From Adiantum capillus-veneris (Eukaryota > Streptophyta > Polypodiopsida > Polypodiales > Pteridaceae): a stretch of 64,000 nt of DNA. The notes beneath the pieces were generated by a model, which was not told the DNA's origin, ran no database searches, and saw only the letters and a program-made list of their open reading frames with translations. The stretch is from positions 151,255,741 through 151,319,740 of the forward strand of contig CM043945.1 of assembly GCA_014529385.2 (NCBI GenBank), in the 5' to 3' direction. Made by a program: the position numbers and the translations under genes. Each line of letters starts with the position of its first letter. Position 1 is the stretch's first letter. Positions 1-11,740 of the stretch are shown here, one piece after another.

Positions 1-1736
1 ACTTTGAGATGATTCTTTATGGAGCTCCTCTTGCGTTGCTCCTTCATGTCAAAGACAACCTTCTTATGATTGTCATTCCTGCAAATTAATTTCCCATTCT
101 CCCAATCCTGCAAAGCTCGCATTTTCATTAGCCATGGTCTTCCTAGGATAAATGGATAACCACTTCCCTTGGTCGACATAACATAAAAATCCACCGCTTT
201 CTTAATGCCAAAGGCCTCTACAAAGACATTTTTACAAATGCCTACACACCTAGCCTTGCTATTGTTTGCCATCTTGACTTTGATTTCAGGTGTCTCCTGG
301 ATGTGCATGCCTAGTCTTTGCATGAGTCCCTCTGTCATGATGCAAATTTGTGCACCCCCATCCACTAGACCTTTCCTAACCAATCTTCCTTTGATGTAAC
401 AGTCTAGCACCGGTGTAATGTCCTCATTCATTTCAGCTTGTGCAATTTTTACAATAGGCACACTCTCTTTTACCTTTCTCCTAGTGCTAACTGCCCTTGT
501 TAAATCCCTCCTAACTTGTGGACATAATGCAAGAAATTGAGGCCATGAAATATTAGGACCCTTACCTCTCATGTCTTCCAACAGGTTGTATGGAGCCATT
601 CCATGTCCAAGAGGGAAGTCTTGGAGGTTGATACGACGTCGAGTCCTCTTAGCCTCCTTGGTCTCCTTTGCCTTCTTTTCTTGTCCATGGTCACTCTGTG
701 ATGTGACTCCTTCTTTCTCTTTACCTTTTCCTCGGCCACGCTTAATGCCATTGGCTTCCATGTCAACCTCATTTGAATTTGTCACCTCTACCACATGCAC
801 ATTTGGATCTCGCAAAGGTGGAACTCCTTCTACCCCTTGTGGAGGTGGTCTTGGTCCATTTGGCCTTTGTAGAAGCCTTGGTTGTTGACCAGCTCCTTCT
901 CCTGCATTCATCACTGGGTAATTCAAGTTAGGTCTCCCTGGCTCTCCACGGGGCCAAGGACAATTATACATCCCATGTCCAGACTCTCCGCAATTCCAAC
1001 ATTGCAAGACTCTCCTAGTTCGTGGCTCTCTCTCTTCTGACTTCTTTGCTTGTCCCTTTGGACCTACAGCTTGTGCAAGGTGAATTGACAGGCTACTTAA
1101 AGATTCATTTAACTTCTCAATCACTTCAGCCGTTACCTCAGGAAGCTCCCTAGATGTTGATGCTTGTGACTTAACTTTGGGTCTAAGACCTTCTATTGGA
1201 ACCTCTCCCCTTAAGCACTTGAGTTTCCTATACTTCTCAGCAGCCCTAGTTTCAGCTGCATCAAAAGTAGCAGGTGCACCCGCCTCAACTTTTACCTTAA
1301 GGTCAGGAAAGAGTCCGGCTATGAACCTCTCCTTCTTTAAAAATTCTGCACCATCACCAGGGTTAGCAACATTTCGTATCCATAGAGCCCAAAGACGTAG
1401 AAACTCTTGCTTGTACAAGTAGTAGTCATCTAAGTCTTTTTGCTTATGAGAAACAATGTCTTGCCATAGTTTTTGAGTGTTTTGGGGATCAAAGAAGTAT
1501 CTCTTAAAACAATTCAAAACTTCTGTGTAATTCCCTTTAACTTCCTCAGGCAAAGAGTCAAACCAAGTGCTAGCATCTTTCCTAAGGACCACCTCAAACA
1601 TTTCTACACGTTCTTGATCAGTTACTATCCTCTTGATACGGCAAGACATCTTGAAATTCGCTAGAAATAATTCTGCATCCTCTCCAGGCTCTCCAAAGAA
1701 AAGAGGATATCCAGACATTTGGCGTTGGCTCTCCAT
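1..1736 (-). CDS. Ty3/gypsy Gag-protease polyprotein, C-terminus outside window
   Basis: I read one open frame of about 578 codons from the ATG at 1736 to the window edge, with no stop. Gag would form the virus-like particle, and the protease would cut the polyprotein. Seen in order: a retrotransposon-gag-like domain (about residues 15-150, with TWFDSLPEE and FIAGLFPDLK); a CCHC zinc knuckle CWNCGESGHGMYNC near residue 245; a basic linker; and an aspartic-protease segment with DGGAQI near residue 457 and ILGRPWL further on. The catalytic triplet is D-G-G rather than the commoner D-S/T-G, as in several plant gypsy lineages. It lies downstream of a leader, a primer-binding site and an LTR on the same strand, as expected for the 5' half of an element. 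It is the least damaged coding region here, which suggests a fairly young insertion. Pol is not in the window on this side. Confidence 0.88.
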   Translation of the reverse strand, partial: MESQRQMSGYPLFFGEPGEDAELFLANFKMSCRIKRIVTDQERVEMFEVVLRKDASTWFDSLPEEVKGNYTEVLNCFKRYFFDPQNTQKLWQDIVSHKQKDLDDYYLYKQEFLRLWALWIRNVANPGDGAEFLKKERFIAGLFPDLKVKVEAGAPATFDAAETRAAEKYRKLKCLRGEVPIEGLRPKVKSQASTSRELPEVTAEVIEKLNESLSSLSIHLAQAVGPKGQAKKSEEREPRTRRVLQCWNCGESGHGMYNCPWPRGEPGRPNLNYPVMNAGEGAGQQPRLLQRPNGPRPPPQGVEGVPPLRDPNVHVVEVTNSNEVDMEANGIKRGRGKGKEKEGVTSQSDHGQEKKAKETKEAKRTRRRINLQDFPLGHGMAPYNLLEDMRGKGPNISWPQFLALCPQVRRDLTRAVSTRRKVKESVPIVKIAQAEMNEDITPVLDCYIKGRLVRKGLVDGGAQICIMTEGLMQRLGMHIQETPEIKVKMANNSKARCVGICKNVFVEAFGIKKAVDFYVMSTKGSGYPFILGRPWLMKMRALQDWENGKLICRNDNHKKVVFDMKEQRKRSSIKNHLK

Positions 1737-2329
1737 TGAATTGATTTCAAAGTGACGCGTTTTTGTTTTTTCTTTCTTTAAAAGATTTACACAATAATAT
1801 TTTCTAAATTGCAATCTATTCTACAACAAAATAAAAATATTCACATCAAATGACCTATGATAATCAATAAGAGGTAGAATGACAGGGTTTGGTGATGCGA
1901 GAATTTCTCCTACTCTTTGGGCACCAAACATGAATACCATACATTGTTGAAAATGGATTTTTCTACTAATTGCAATGTTTACTCTAATGTGTGGAGTGAA
2001 ATGAAAGGGAAAAACCTGTATTCCTGGGCCATTATCCATGGTCTATGCATGACCTAATTCTTAAAACAAAACAAAAATATAGACGTCCAAACTAAGGTCG
2101 TACCTAATAAGAGGCAAAATAAAAGGATTTACTGATGCGTTTATCTCTACCAACCTAAGAGGACCTAAAATTCTACGAATTACTCGCTGAAATTGCAACT
2201 TAGTACTAACAATTATGTGTACCTTTTGCCTTGCAATGGGAATGAAGGGATCATACAAATTCTCGTGATTCATGCAAGCTACTTCATTATGCTAAAGGTT
2301 GAGCCTTCACAAAACATACACAAGCCTGT
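1737..2329 (-). other. 5' untranslated leader of the minus-strand gypsy element
   Basis: This lies between the primer-binding site and the Gag start. I see no long open frame or strong repeat. Short ORFs on either strand look incidental. Its role as transcript leader and packaging region is inferred from position. Confidence 0.6.
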
Positions 2330-2346
2330 CCTCAGTGGGGGCACCA
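2330..2346 (-). other. Primer-binding site (PBS)
   Basis: On the minus strand the LTR ends in CTTCA at 2350. After two more bases and a T comes TGGTGCCCCCACTGAGG, starting with the TGG expected opposite a tRNA CCA end. It would prime minus-strand DNA synthesis. I could not match it to a particular tRNA from memory. Confidence 0.65.
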
Positions 2347-2349
2347 ATT

Positions 2350-2608
2350 TGAAGCGGTCCGGGGCGGGCAACAAGAAGAGCAACCTCTAGACACCCTTCA
2401 AGGCTCCCGTGCTGCTCAATGGGGTTGGGGCACAACACAACACAAACCAAAACAACAAACCCCCAGCCAAATCCCAACTACACAAGGGGCACCACTTAGT
2501 TTAAGAGCGAACTAGGACGCAAAAGAGGAGAATCGTTAGAGCAACCCACAAACAAGCAAGGAATTTACACTAACCCTAACACCAATGGAACACTCTCATA
2601 CACTAAAA

Positions 2609-2676
<68 letters not shown>

Positions 2677-3877
2677 TGCTCGGGCTGCTTTGAAGTGTAT
2701 CGTTAATGATCAAGCAAACATAAATATATATATGTAAGAAAGAGAGAGAAGGGGGAAGGGGGTGCTTGTTGCACTAATGCCTTCTTACAAATCTGTCATG
2801 ACCAATCAAAGTGAGATTAGTATTTGTTCAACATAGCCTGAGTAAATTACACCACAACACATCACAAGAAAAAAGCCACCCCAATCACTGTCTTAAGGCC
2901 AGGGGAGTCCTCTCAACCCTGTTGCCCTCTTACAGCATGTGGGATTTATGGCTAAATTGATAACAGTACCCGGAGACAAGCTATCAAGAACTTACATAAA
3001 ACACCAAGACACTTACACATCATTATTGTCCATGACTTCACGTTGGAAGGGAGACAAGGTATCCATGCTTAGTCCAAATTCACCCTCCTTGATTCAGCAA
3101 ATGTTGGGCTTACTCTAGTAGGAGAAATGATATATTTCTTACTCTCAATTTAATGATCACTCTCTCTTACAATGGCATAGAGTTCCCTTGCTAATCACCC
3201 CTAATACAACACATACATATGCCTAATGCCAATGAGATTCCACTCAAGAGCTCCTTCTCAAGAGGTTGAGCTTGGCTTCTCAAGCTATAGCATAGTGCTC
3301 TTTCTTCTCCCCCCCTTTTGTGCTAGCTACACCCTCCTTTTATAGCAATTTTGAAGGCTAGGGTTACTCCTCTAACCATGGTTGGGTTAGATTTTCAACA
3401 ATTTATCTAATTTCTTTTGCTTGGAATTATCAAGAAGTTGGTGGGGAAAGAGAGAGGAGAGAAATGGAGGTGATAGGACTTTTCATAGTGGGTTAGTGTT
3501 AGTAGAGTTAGTATTAATTTACAAATGGAATTGGATATTTACAATGGGAGTATCCATGTAGGATACAAATAAGGAAGAAAAACTCTTAAGAGGTAAGAAA
3601 AGGTGGATTTCTTACAAGGTTGATGCTCCAAGTGTCTTGAGTAGGGCCAATTTTGACGCTTGTTGACGGTCCACTAGCTTTGACGGTACATTTTTTCTCC
3701 ACTCTTGACCTTCCTTGAGAGACAAGGTAATTGAAGCTGAGTAATCAACCACCATGATGCTGTCTTTTAAGAGAAGAGGCTGAATTTTGTGGTTTTTTTG
3801 ATAGATATGGGTAATTTGGAGGAGGAAAAATGAGACTAGGTGGTCAATTTTGGAATGGAATTGTGTGTGGGAGGTAT
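2350..3877 (-). repeat. 5' LTR of the minus-strand gypsy copy, 5'-truncated
   Basis: This 1,528-bp segment is the inverted counterpart of 7323-8860, nearly identical by eye apart from scattered substitutions and microsatellite length. On the minus strand it runs towards the PBS and ends in CA at 2350. It carries the TATA-like box (complement of 3336-3344) seen in the other copy. Its upstream end stops abruptly at 3877 against plus-strand pol. The full LTR of this family (6139-8860) has about 1.18 kb more at its 5' end, so this copy is truncated at an internal LTR position. Confidence 0.85.
2612..2672. repeat. (GA)n microsatellite
   Basis: About 60 bp of pure GA dinucleotides inside the LTR. 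The inverted LTR copy has the matching (CT)n at 8526-8598, somewhat longer, so the two copies differ in repeat length. Confidence 0.97.
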
Positions 3878-6110
3878 CCCCATCTACTTTGCTAGTAGGG
3901 TCATGAATGCTTTAGAGAGAGGCTACACGGAGGCTGAACTTATGATGCTTTCTCTCATGTTTGCGATAAGGAAGTTTAGATCCTACTTGCTCCCAAAACC
4001 TTTTGTAATCCTCACCGCAGAGAATTTGTTCCCTTGGGTGTCATCTCAAATGAATCTTATTACTAAGATCTCAAAGTGGATTATGGAGTTGCAAGAGTTT
4101 CAATACTCTTTCAAGGTAGAAGATAGTGTGCGTGCACAATTGGCAGGGATTCTTACTTATAGGGTGCATGAAAAGGAGATTAAGGTGCCTGAAGTAAAGA
4201 CCCTACCATTGCCACCACCAAAAAGTATTCCTAATGCTTTTACCTTGTTCTTTGATGGAGCTTTTCGTCGAGCCACAGGAAAAGCAGGGGGAGGGCTAGT
4301 GTTGCTCAACCCAAGTGGAGAGGTGGTCATGAAAGAGAAGTTCAATCTACCAAGTTCAGCTAGCAACAATGAAGCAGAATATGACACATTACTTCATGGT
4401 TTAAAAATATGCATTGGCCATGGTATACAACGTCTCATGGTAAAAGGGGATGCACTTCTCATTGTGAAGCAGATTTTAGGCATTTGGACATGCAAAAATG
4501 AAAGACTAAGGGCCAAAGTTCATACCATCCGTAGGCTATTTAATCAATTTGAGGAGGTGCAATTATATCATATTCCTAGGAAACAAAATGAAGATGCTGA
4601 TTTACTTGCACAACAAGCCGTTGCATGTGTAAAGAAAGAAGTGCAGGTCATCATGGTGGCGGCTGCTGTGAAGCAACCGAGGTACCAGGGATTGGAGTCA
4701 TTGGCTCCCATCATTGGCTACATTTTGGAGGGTGAGTTTCCACCAGACTTCACAAAAGCTCAGAAGAGGAGACTCATGAAGAAGGCAAGCATGTATCTCT
4801 TCCTAGAAGGCTCCCTCTATCAAAGAGGGAAGGATAAAGTGTGCAGAAGAGTACCAGCTATCGCGGAAATTCCAGCCATTCTAAAAGGTTTGCATGAAGA
4901 GGCATGTGGTGGTCCTTTTTCCCAAGAATTAACTGTGAAGAAGATTTTGCTTGCGGGGTATGTTTGGCCAAGTCTGCATGTGGATGTCCAACATTGGTGT
5001 AAAAGTTGTCACAATTGTCAAGTAAATGGGAATAGAAGATTGATTTATGGTCCAAGGCAAATCGTGCTTGCAAATGGACCCTTTGAAAAGTGGGGCATTG
5101 ATGCTATGGGTCCTCTGCCTAGGACAAAAAATGGTAAACTCTACATTCTAGTGGCTGTAGACTATATGACTAGGTGGTTGGAAGCACAAAGTGTGGCAAA
5201 GGTAAATGAGAGGACAGTGAGCAAATTCGTCTACACTCACATTTGTTGTAGATTTGGCACACCTTTGGAGATTGTTTCTGATAATGGTCCAGGGTTTAGA
5301 AAGGGATTTCTCACAGAAGTCTGTGAAGAACTTCACATTCTACATCGTCATAGTACACCCTACTATCCCCAATCAAATGGTTTGGTAGAAAAAGCTAATG
5401 GTGTCATTGCAGGCATCATTAGAAAGATGGTGAAAAACAAGACAAAGTTGTGGGATGACTTCTTGGATGGTGCCTTGTGGGCGTATCGAACCACATATAG
5501 GGAAGCCACAGAGTTCACACCATTTCACTTGGTCTATGGTCAAGAGGCTTTACAGCCAATTGAACTAAACATTCCAACAATGCAACTTCATGGCAAATCA
5601 GCACAAGATGATCAAGAAGCATGGATGGATTGACTTCTTACCTTAGCTGAGCTTGAGTGAAAAAGAGAAGCAGCATACGAGTGCTATAAGAGGAAAGCCA
5701 CACAGACAAAGGAGAAGCTTGACAAGAAACTGAAGGACAAAGGCATCAATGAAGGAGATCTTGTGCTAAGGTATGACAATCGACTCGATAATCGTTTTGA
5801 TGCCAAATTTGAAACAAGATGGCAGGGGCCATACATAGTCAAGAAGGCTTTCAATTCAAGTTACTATCAACTTATGGACTTGAATGGGAAAGAGCACTCC
5901 AGGAAGGTAAACGGCTATCATTTGAAGCCTTACTTGAGTCGCCTTCTACCAAAGGATCTACCAGAGCAAAAGGCAACTATCCCATGTAAGTATTGTTCCA
6001 TGAAGCATGAGTGTAACACAAACCAAAATTCCAAGGGGCCAAACAATGAAGATCTTGTCAAGGACTCTGAAGCACTCTCTTTGGAAAAGATTCTTTATGA
6101 TGGTACATGA
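3878..6110 (+). pseudogene. Ty3/gypsy (Tat-like) pol fragment: RNase H, second RNase H, integrase
   Basis: The frame opens inside LTR sequence at 3840, but the pol protein starts about 3878 with the end of a gypsy RNase H (YFASRVMN, YTEAELMML). That domain has lost its later Asp (LTAENL). A second, archaeal-type RNase H follows with all four acidic residues: FFDGA, NNEAEY, KGDALL, NEDADLL. Paired RNases H mark the Tat/Ogre/Retand group. The integrase has a zinc module in which the second His is replaced (ACGGPF, usually GGH), CKSCHNC, and the D-D-E core GIDAMG, SDNGPG, VEKANG. Reverse transcriptase is missing. Two in-frame TGA codons (5631, 5658), each one C-to-T step from CGA, interrupt the integrase C-terminus, which otherwise continues in the same frame to 6110. 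Confidence 0.9.
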
Positions 6111-6124
6111 ATATACCATCATCC

Positions 6125-6138
6125 TGGGGGAGGGCTAA
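6125..6138 (+). other. Polypurine tract before the 3' LTR
   Basis: TGGGGGAGGGCTAA lies 14 bp after the end of pol and directly before TGATAGCC, the proposed LTR start. It would prime plus-strand DNA synthesis. Confidence 0.7.
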
Positions 6139-7855
6139 TGATAGCCGTTTTTTCGGCTCTCTGTAATTGCCATAGTGAGTTATCTCACCCTATCAAATCA
6201 CTCAAACACTGTGGTTACCCTCACCCTTTCACTGTATATAGGTGCGTGTGAGTTAGGGGACTTTTCCCATATCTCCTTACTGAAATAAAAAACCCTCAAT
6301 TAGCTAGTCATTGGGCTAGTTGAGCCAAAAAAATAAAAAATATAAAAAATATAAGTATATTATGGCCCATGCGTATGTAAATATTTCTTTGTATATAAGG
6401 CCTAAATAAAATATTTTTTCATAATTATTTTGGTATTTATTTAAATATTTCTACCTAGGTGTGTGTTATTTATGCTCTGTACATTGCCTCACCATTACCA
6501 CAATTTTTCTTACCATTTTTCATACTCTTTATTCCATATAGAAATATTTTCATGTAAGCTTCTCTTATATTTGGTGTAACTCCACCCCAACAAAAATCCA
6601 AAAAAACTAGTTTTATTTATGTGTATATTTTTTTCACTATTGTGATTTTTTCCTTCCTACATCTATTTTGTTTTTTTTCTAAAAAATTAGAACACCAAAA
6701 ATATTTATCTTTTTATGGTAGCCTCATAATGAGAGAGATTTCTTTTGACCCCTTTATATTTTTTTCACTTATATTATTTATATTTGACATGTACATATTT
6801 TTTAGACCCCTCAATATTTGATTTTCTTAGTTGTACTATTCACTTATATCATGATCTCAACAATATCTTCAATTATAGACCTACCAAATAAGGTCAAGGG
6901 TAGGTGGCATGCATACATGCACTATGGAGGGCTCACTCTTGGAGGTATTCAAAAGAATCATCCAAAGAAGGACCCCACAAGGACATTATGCAGTGGAAAA
7001 AAACGGACGGTTTTACTGAATTTTTAAAGTTCACTTGCTCTCCGAATTTGAAAAGGTGATACAAACAAAAGTTGTAGCTCGTGGGCTGAACTTTTGCCTC
7101 AAATTTGTTCATATTTTTTTGAGCTACGAGCTGTGAGCTATGATTTTATTAGTGGACCCCAGTTTTCCCATGCTATGCAGCCACACTCTCTCTTCCACTT
7201 TATCATTTTCCTCTTTCACACACACTTCTCCACTCATCATCCCCACCTCTCTCACCACTCCTCTCTGCACCCTACTCACCTTCTCCTCAACCTTGAAGAA
7301 TAAGAGAAACCATGGTGAACTCATACCTCCCACACACAATTCCATTCCAAAATTGACCACCTAGTCTCATTTTTCCTCCTCCAAATTATCCATATCTATC
7401 AAAAAAACCACAAAATTCAGCCTCTTCTCTTAAAAGACAGCATCATGGTGGTTGATTACTCAGCTTCAATTACCTTGTCTCTCAAGGAAGGTCAAGAGTG
7501 GAAAAAAAATGTACCGTCAAAGCTAGTGGACCGTCAACAAGCGTCAAAATTGGCCCTACTCAAGACACTTGGAGCATCAACCTTGTAAGAAATCCACCTT
7601 TTCTTACCTCTTAAGAGTTTTTCTTCCTTATTTGTATCCTACATGGATACTCCCATTGTAAATATCCAATTCCATATGTAAATTAATACTAACTCTACTA
7701 ACACTAACCCACTATGAAAAGTCCTATCACATCCATTTCTCTCCTCTCTCTTTCCCCACCAACTTCTTGATGATTCCAAGCAAAAGAAATTAGATAAATT
7801 GTTGAAAATCTAACCCAACCATGGTTAGAGGAGTAACCCTAGCCTTCAAAATTGC

Positions 7856-7864
7856 TATAAAAGG
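7856..7864 (+). promoter_or_regulatory. LTR TATA box
   Basis: TATAAAAGG in the LTR, repeated in inverted form at 3336-3344. In each copy it reads in the transcription direction of its own element, towards the LTR end that meets the PBS in the minus copy. It is probably the core promoter. No start site can be proved from sequence. Confidence 0.6.
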
Positions 7865-8523
7865 AGGGTGTAGCTAGCACAAAAGGGGGGGAGAAGAAAG
7901 AGCACTATGCTATAGCTTGAGAAGCCAAGCTCAACCTCTTGAGAAGGAGCTCTTGAGTGGAATCTCATTGGCATTAGGCATATGTATGTGTTGTATTAGG
8001 GGTGATTAGCAAGGGAACTCTATGCCATTGTAAGAGAGAGTGATCATTAAATTGAGAGTAAGAAATCTATCATTTCTCCTACTAGAGTAAGCCCAACATT
8101 TGCTGAATCAAGGAGGGTGAATTTGGACTAAGCATGGATACCTTGTCTCCCTTCCAACGTGAAGTCATGGACAATAATGATGTGTAAGTGTCTTGGTGTT
8201 TTATTTAAGTTCTTGATAGCTTGTCTCCGGGTACTGTTATCAATTTAGCCATAAATCCCACATGCTGTAAGAGGGCAACAGGGTTGAGAGGACTCCCCTG
8301 GCCTTAAGACAGTGATTGGGGTGGCTTTTTTCTTGTGATGTGTTGTGGTGTAATTTACTCAGGCTATGTTGAACAAATACTAATCTCACTTTGATTGGTC
8401 ATGACAGATTTGTAAGAAGGCATTAGTGCAACAAGCACCCCCTTCCCCCTTCTCTCTCTTTCTTACATATATATATTTATGTTTGCTTGATCATTAACGA
8501 TACACTTCAAAGCAGCCCGAGCA

Positions 8524-8525
<2 letters not shown>

Positions 8526-8598
<73 letters not shown>
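8526..8598. repeat. (CT)n microsatellite
   Basis: About 72 bp of pure CT in the 3' LTR, the inverted partner of the (GA)n at 2612-2672. Confidence 0.97.
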
Positions 8599-8601
<3 letters not shown>

Positions 8602-8860
8602 TTTTAGTGTATGAGAGTGTTCCATTGGTGTTAGGGTTAGTGTAAATTCCTTGCTTGTTTGTGGGTTGCTCTAACGATTCTCCTCTTTTGCGTCCTAGTT
8701 CGCTCTTAAACTAAGTGGTGCCCCTTGTGTAGTTGGGATTTGGCTGGGGGTTTGTTGTTTTGGTTTGTGTTGTGTTGTGCCCCAGCCCCATTGAGCAGCA
8801 CGGGAGCCTTGAAGGGTGTCTAGAGGTTGCTCTTCTTGTTGCTCGCCCCGGACCGCTTCA

Positions 8861-9969
8861 CTAGCTCACTACGTGAGAAAGTAATGTATGAATCTCATGC
8901 TCCTCCTTATGCAGGACATAGAGGGATTCAGTCTACCCTAAAGGGCATTGAAACATATTTCTATTGGCCTACCATGAAAGCAAACATACAAGAGTATGTT
9001 TCTAAATGTGTGGTATGCCAAAAGACGAAGTTTGATAGAGGGAAGCAACTTGGATTGCTTCAACCTTTGCCAATCCCTAATTCACCATGGGAGAGCATAT
9101 CCATGGATTTTATCTTTGGATTGCCTAAGTCTATCCATGGGAATACGGGAATATGGACGATAGTAGACAAGTTCAGTAAACAAGCTCATTTTATACCTGT
9201 CAAAAAGACTATCAAAGCCCATTAAATGGCAACCCTCTTCATTTCACAAATCTTCAAGTACCATAGCTTGCCAATGTCCATAGTGTTGGGAAAAGCACTT
9301 CCACGGGAAAAGCACCTTTTGAGGTAATTGAGGGAAGATCATAAAGTCCCTTGCTACTTAAGGTACACGGGAAGATCTTCGCTGAAGATGAGTATAGCTG
9401 AGGCCTATAAGAATATTTCCAAAAGATTAAGGATGCTATCTCTATCTCACTGCAAAGGCAAAAGGCTGCTCTGCTGACAAGCACAGAAGAGCCCAAGCCT
9501 TTAACGAAAGTGATTCGGTCTTACTCAAATTTTCCAAGGCTCGATTAAGGCACACGAACGGCAAGAATCCTACGCGACACCAAAAGTAATATGCTAAGTT
9601 AGCAAAAAGGTACTATGGTCCCTTCCAAATTCTTAGGCCAATCAATGAGATGGCTAGTATCAACTCAAGTTGCCCAACCATTGGCTCATACACAATGATT
9701 TCCATGTGAGCCTACTAAAGCCTTACAAAGGAGAACCACCACAAGAACCAACAATTGAAGACCCATTGGAGATTGAGGACCAAGAAGAGGTGCTGCAGCC
9801 CGAGTCCATTCTCTGACATGAAGACAAGGTAATAAGAGGCGATAAGACTATCTAGCAATATCTTATTAACTTTAAGAATCATCCTTTTGAAGATGCTAGA
9901 TGGATGCAAGGCATACAATTAAAGGATAACCTAAACTTTGTCAATGCTTACAATGCTTCCCTAGAGTAA
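8861..9969 (+). pseudogene. Chromovirus (Ty3/gypsy) integrase and chromodomain remnant
   Basis: From 8862 the frame encodes an integrase N-terminus: HAPPYAGHRG, YFYWPTMK and CVVCQ give the HHCC zinc module, then SMDFIFGLPKS and TIVDKFSKQAHF start the catalytic core. It stops at 9223-9225. From 9226 to 9711 only fragments in shifted frames remain, and much of the core, including the second Asp, seems deleted. At 9712-9969 one frame recovers an integrase tail (LLKPYKGE) and a chromodomain-like end (YLINFKNHPFEDARW) with two internal stops. Chromodomains steer chromovirus integration to particular chromatin. The gypsy LTR ending at 8860 abuts this integrase, so it is probably the older host of that insertion. 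Confidence 0.85.
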
Positions 9970-10390
9970 GCAGATGTACAAATGTTTAAAATGAACAAAG
10001 TTTTTGTCTTATAAGACTCTTTTTCTTTATTGTGCACAAAAATGAAGTAGTATGCATGCTTAGATTAAGTTTTCGGAGACGACGTCTCCCGAACACCAAG
10101 TAGAGCTTGTCACTCTACTATGGAAGAGGATAGGACTAATGTGCAGACATGCTTGCGGTAGCCTCAGGCTCTCAAGCGCCAAATGGACTAGTCATCCATT
10201 GCGAAACGATGTCGTAGGGTAACATAAGGATCCTCTACACGCTAGAAACAAGGACTAATGAATATGATTTATCTTCTCTACCCCATAGTCGAGGACGACT
10301 ATAATTTCAAGAGATAGGTAATGTCATAATAATCAATATCTAATTCTCCTAAATGATTTTCTCATGTTAAACTGATCATTTAATATGGGG
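9970..10390 (+). other. 3' untranslated region of the chromovirus
   Basis: Non-coding sequence after the chromodomain stop. It ends in TAATATGGGGAAG, a plausible polypurine tract, followed by TGCCAAGG. The last 70 bases or so match, inverted, the sequence at about 13147-13220, so the homology between the two facing elements begins before the LTRs. Confidence 0.55.
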
Positions 10391-11740
10391 AAGTGCCAAG
10401 GGAGAAAAAGCTAGAATATTGGTTAAGCTAGCAGACAGGCCATAGTAGGGATCCAAAGGAGGGGAAATAGGGATCCAAAGAGCGGACCATCTGCAAAAGA
10501 TAAATGTGCAACGATGGGCTTAAAAGACCCTAAGGTTCAGCCCATTAAGACTTCCAAAATGCTAAGGTTCCAAAATTCAAAGGTTGTGTCCAAAGGCCAA
10601 ACACTAGGGAAATTGGATGCTTAGTATGTGTCACAAAAGTCTTTGTCAATCCCTACATAGGAGGGGGCGAGACTTGCAAGTAGGGGATGAGAGAGAAACT
10701 CACACACACACACACACACACACAAGCTCCCTTTAGGGGACACATGTCAGCTCCCTAGCCTAAATGCCCACAAGGTGTACCCAATTCCTATTGGATGGCC
10801 TTGGAGGTGGACCAATGAGAATTAGGCTAGAGTAAATCTAGGTTAATTAATTTAAAAACACTTAATAAAAGAACCAATAAGAATTAAGCTCTCTAGAAGA
10901 CTATTGGACAGTCTCCCAAGGGGACCAATGAGCATTCAACAGCCCAATTGCTTGCTTGATTCCTATTGGCTAGGAGGCAAAGGGGTCCAATGAGAGTTTA
11001 GTTGAATTAAATAACTACCTAAAGCTCTCACAAAAGGGGAAAGGGGGACACATGTCAAAAGGCTATCACTTATGTTGCTTAATTACCATTGGCTAAGCCT
11101 GGGGAGGTCCAATAGGATGCTAGCAAGAGCAAATAGCAAGAGGGTTGACCAAGAGAGAGAGAGGGCTGATTTTCGGAAGGCATTAACACACACACACACA
11201 CACACACACACACCCACACACACTCACACAATCTCATGTGTGAAGTAAAGAAGACTCTCTCTCATTCTCCAGCTTTAATGGAAAGCGTACCACCTACTCC
11301 AAGCTTGTGAGAAGGAAGGCCTACATGAACAACTCTTGGCTTTGTGATGCAAATCCAACCAAGAGCCAAGCTTCAATGCATGCTCATATCCTCTACCATG
11401 CTAATTACTAAGATAAGCTATGCTAATATGAGTGATTATGTGAGGAGATGTACATCTTTCTTGTAAGAATACTCCTTCTTCCTCTCAATCTACTCTCATA
11501 CCCCGCTAGCTCTCACCATCTTTGAAGGTGTGTGAGGTCTTGGGTTTGAGACCGTAAGGGAATTGATGTTGTGTTTGAAAAGTGTTTTGATTAGTGCATG
11601 AAGTTTCCATCTTCATGGCACTAGCTAGTATTGAAGGAACACAAGAAATTGTATTGTAAAATGTCTCTCTTGATGGGAGAAACCATAATACAAAGATTTT
11701 TGGAGGGAGGATCGGCTCCATGAAAATCCGGTCCTCAAAT
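10391..11740 (+). repeat. Probable chromovirus 3' LTR
   Basis: It begins TGCCAAGG after the polypurine-like tract. It holds two (CA)n tracts (10700-10724 and 11188-11212) and several blocks that recur inverted in 11986-13222. One is the region around 11340 (CAAATCCAACCAAGAGCC) against the complement of about 12180-12205. Another is 11500-11540 against 12000-12040. The 3' end is unclear, since no primer-binding site is obvious downstream. It contains no long ORF. Confidence 0.55.

Larger units (their letters stand above)
6139..8860 (+). repeat. 3' LTR of the plus-strand Tat-like gypsy copy
   Basis: About 2,722 bp, starting TGATAGCC right after the polypurine tract and ending CGCTTCA at 8860, so the ends are TGA...TCA. 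The same 3' end sits next to a PBS in the inverted copy at 2350, which fixes that boundary. It contains a TATA-like box, a (CT)n tract and AT-rich stretches. ORFs inside it (for example 7124-7360, minus) are incidental. After 8860 the sequence changes to a chromovirus integrase, taken here as the insertion host. The 5' boundary rests on the polypurine tract and TG alone. Confidence 0.75.

Noticed and set aside
3840-3877. N-terminus MVNFGMELCVGG of the long plus-strand pol frame
   Set aside because: These codons lie in inverted LTR sequence and appear again in the other LTR copy (minus strand, 7360-7323). The start is accidental and not part of the pol protein.
6600-7100. Small membrane-protein-like ORFs (6621-6821, 6818-7027)
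   Set aside because: They are AT-rich, Phe/Ile-rich readings of LTR sequence, not conserved in any way I can see.
2350-8860. A retrotransposon autointegration product
   Set aside because: Autointegration joins an LTR terminus to an internal site. Here the junction is about 1.18 kb inside the LTR, so illegitimate recombination or template switching fits better.
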